DNA from: Campylobacteraceae bacterium
GTDB taxonomy: Bacteria > Campylobacterota > Campylobacteria > Campylobacterales > Campylobacteraceae
DNA: 6,394 nucleotides
Reading direction: 5' to 3'
Assembly: GCA_012521935.1 (NCBI GenBank)
Contig: JAAYLJ010000160.1
Span: 1-6,394 of the forward strand
The position numbers and the translations under genes were made by a program. The notes beneath the pieces are model-generated. The model worked only from the letters and a program-made list of their open reading frames with translations, was not told where the DNA came from and made no database searches. Shown here one piece after another: positions 4,900 through 6,394 of the stretch. Position 1 is the stretch's first letter. The number at the start of each line of letters is the position of its first letter.

Positions 4900-6189
4900 A
4901 TGAATTTTACAAACTCAATTAATGCTTACAGTGAAGCTAAAGAGTATATCCCTGGGGGAGTTGACTCTCCTGTTAGGGCTTTTAAAAGTGTAGGTGGAAC
5001 TCCAATCTTCATTGAAAAAGGTGAGGGTGCACATTTAATAGACATTGATGGAAACAGATATATAGATTTTGTCCAAAGCTGGGGACCCCTTGTTTTGGGA
5101 CATGGAGATAAAAACATTGAAAATGCAGCCATAAAAGCTGTAAAAAATGGTCTTAGTTTTGGAGCACCAACTCTACAAGAAACAACGCTAGCTAAAAAGG
5201 TAAATAGTCTATTTCCAAACATTGATAAAATTAGATTTGTAAGTAGTGGAACTGAAGCTACTATGAGTGCCATAAGAGTTGCAAGAGGGTTCACAGGAAG
5301 AGATGACATCATCAAGTTTGAAGGGTGCTACCACGGACATAGCGACTCTTTACTTGTAAAAGCTGGAAGTGGCGCTACTACTTTTGGAAACCCTTCAAGC
5401 CCAGGAGTGCCAGAAGGGATCACAAAACACACTTTACTTGCAAACTACAATGATATTGATAGTGTTAAAAAATGTTTTGAGGCAAGTAAAGATGGAGTTG
5501 CTTGCGTTATCATCGAGCCAATTGCTGGGAATATGGGTTTTGTTCCAGCAAAAGAGGAGTTTTTAAAAGAGCTTAGAGAGCTTTGTACTAAAAATGGAAC
5601 AGTTCTTATTTTTGATGAAGTGATGAGTGGTTTTAGAGCTTCATTAAGAGGGGCTCAAGGGGTTTATGAGGTAAAGCCAGATTTAGTTACCTTTGGAAAG
5701 GTGATTGGTGGTGGAATGCCTGTTGGGGCTTTTGGTGGAAAAGAGGAGATAATGAATAAGCTCTCGCCTGAGGGCCCAGTATATCAAGCAGGTACTCTTA
5801 GCGGAAATCCAGTTGCCATGAGTGCTGGCATTGCTTCACTTGAGTATTTAGTAGAAAATGAAAAAGAGATTTATCCAAAGCTTGAAGCTTTAGCAAAAAG
5901 GTTGTGTGAAGGGTTAGAGGACGCTGCAAAAGAAGCAGGCATAGCACTTCAAACTGGATATATAGGCTCTATGTTTGGATTCTTTTTTAATGAATATAAG
6001 GTTTTTAATTTTGAAGATGCACTAAAAAGCAATACAGATAGATTTGCTAAATTTCATCAAAAGATGCTTCAAAAAGGTGTCTATCTTGCATGTAGCCAAT
6101 TTGAAACTGGCTTCATCTCCACTCCAATGGATGAAAAGATGATTGATGAGGTTATAGAAAAAGCTAAAGAGGTTATGAAAGAGATATGA
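4900..6189 (+). CDS. hemL: Glutamate-1-semialdehyde 2,1-aminomutase
   Basis: HemL is a cytoplasmic PLP enzyme that converts glutamate-1-semialdehyde into 5-aminolevulinate, the last step of the C5 route into heme. The 429-residue length is normal. The N-terminal signature YIPGGVDSPVRAFKSVGG (16-33) is characteristic of GSAM among class III aminotransferases. It is followed by SSGTEATMSAIRVARG (115-130), CYHGHSDSLLVKAGSG (143-158) and the cofactor-ring aspartate motif IFDEVMSGFR. The PLP lysine is K267 in TFGKVIGGGMPVGAFGG. The C-terminal half is intact, with GTLSGNP and a normal ending. The start is fixed by AAGGA 7 nt upstream. Its neighbour upstream is a heme-binding cytochrome; downstream it overlaps an AtpZ-like gene by 4 bp. 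GltX and HemA, which supply the substrate, are not in the window. Confidence 0.98.
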   Translation: MNFTNSINAYSEAKEYIPGGVDSPVRAFKSVGGTPIFIEKGEGAHLIDIDGNRYIDFVQSWGPLVLGHGDKNIENAAIKAVKNGLSFGAPTLQETTLAKKVNSLFPNIDKIRFVSSGTEATMSAIRVARGFTGRDDIIKFEGCYHGHSDSLLVKAGSGATTFGNPSSPGVPEGITKHTLLANYNDIDSVKKCFEASKDGVACVIIEPIAGNMGFVPAKEEFLKELRELCTKNGTVLIFDEVMSGFRASLRGAQGVYEVKPDLVTFGKVIGGGMPVGAFGGKEEIMNKLSPEGPVYQAGTLSGNPVAMSAGIASLEYLVENEKEIYPKLEALAKRLCEGLEDAAKEAGIALQTGYIGSMFGFFFNEYKVFNFEDALKSNTDRFAKFHQKMLQKGVYLACSQFETGFISTPMDEKMIDEVIEKAKEVMKEI

Positions 6190-6394
6190 GTAAAAAGCCA
6201 AAAATTAGAAGCTTTATAGAAGGAGCTGAGCAGTTAACTCTTGGCATATCAATGGTAGTTGCTGTTGCTCTTGGAGTTGGGCTTGGCTTACTTATGAGAA
6301 ACTTAACAGGCATTGGCGCTCTTTTTTGGCTAGGGGTTGCATGGGGGATAGGTGCTGCTATTTTAAATGTATATAAGGCGTACAAAAAACATGT
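6186..6394 (+). CDS. AtpZ/AtpI-like F0F1-ATPase-associated membrane protein, 3' end beyond window
   Basis: The first 69 codons are visible. A short basic N-terminus (MSKKPKIRSF) is followed by two hydrophobic helices at about 17-37 and 43-63, joined by a tight turn near R38-N39, and then a basic end (K64, K67, K68, H69). Glycine-rich helix faces (GVGLGLL at 30-36, GVAWGIGAAILNVYKAY at 50-66) match the pattern of the AtpZ/AtpI family, small proteins linked to F-type ATP synthase assembly and proposed magnesium/calcium transport. The ATG overlaps the hemL TGA as ATGA, so it is probably translated by coupling. The atp operon itself is not here, so the ATP-synthase link rests on family resemblance only. 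The visible part already covers most of a typical protein of this family. Confidence 0.75.
   Translation, partial: MSKKPKIRSFIEGAEQLTLGISMVVAVALGVGLGLLMRNLTGIGALFWLGVAWGIGAAILNVYKAYKKH

Noticed and set aside
4926..5315. Minus-strand 129-residue open frame
   Set aside because: It is antisense to the conserved N-terminal part of hemL, and its composition mirrors hemL codons with no motif.
5369..5566. Plus-strand 65-residue open frame
   Set aside because: It is an out-of-frame shadow inside hemL, where the hemL reading frame carries conserved motifs.
6173..6385. Minus-strand 70-residue open frame
   Set aside because: It is antisense to the AtpZ-like gene, whose helices and ATGA junction with hemL are convincing.

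Overview
This window is AT-rich chromosomal core sequence. It most likely comes from a member of the Campylobacterota (the former epsilonproteobacteria: relatives of Sulfurimonas, Arcobacter, Campylobacter and Helicobacter). The evidence is gene order: folD, lepB, an M50 peptidase, rpiB, a small hypothetical gene and apt, in that order. I recall the same series in Helicobacter pylori. A cytochrome/hemL pair next to folD-lepB resembles Campylobacter jejuni. I recall these from memory and did not search; the genus cannot be named from the sequence alone.

Left two thirds (1-4420), all on the minus strand, in transcription order from right to left: folD (folate one-carbon metabolism), lepB (signal peptidase I), an M50-family membrane metalloprotease, rpiB (ribose-5-phosphate isomerase B), a membrane-anchored coiled-coil protein of unknown function, a possible 24-residue one-helix membrane peptide, apt (adenine salvage) and trpB (cut by the window edge). 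The genes are tightly packed: folD/lepB overlap by 4 bp, lepB/M50 by 14 bp, the coiled-coil gene and the mini-ORF by 3 bp, and apt/trpB abut with no gap. The only real break is 77 bp upstream of rpiB, which holds a good extended -10 promoter but no convincing terminator. The series is therefore probably two overlapping transcription units (folD-lepB-M50 and rpiB-to-trpB).

Right third (4421-6394), on the plus strand: a short divergent promoter region, a small periplasmic mono-heme c-type cytochrome, hemL (glutamate-1-semialdehyde aminomutase, 5-aminolevulinate synthesis) with its own promoter, and the start of an AtpZ/AtpI-like two-helix membrane protein that overlaps hemL by 4 bp and runs off the window.

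The genes do not form one pathway. rpiB and apt are both linked to ribose phosphate/PRPP supply, and trpB belongs to a PRPP-consuming pathway; lepB and the M50 protein both act on membrane or exported proteins; the cytochrome and hemL share heme. No mobile element, CRISPR array, tRNA, rRNA or defence system was seen, and no exciting new system is evident. The most interesting item is the unannotated mini-ORF at 1203-1277.
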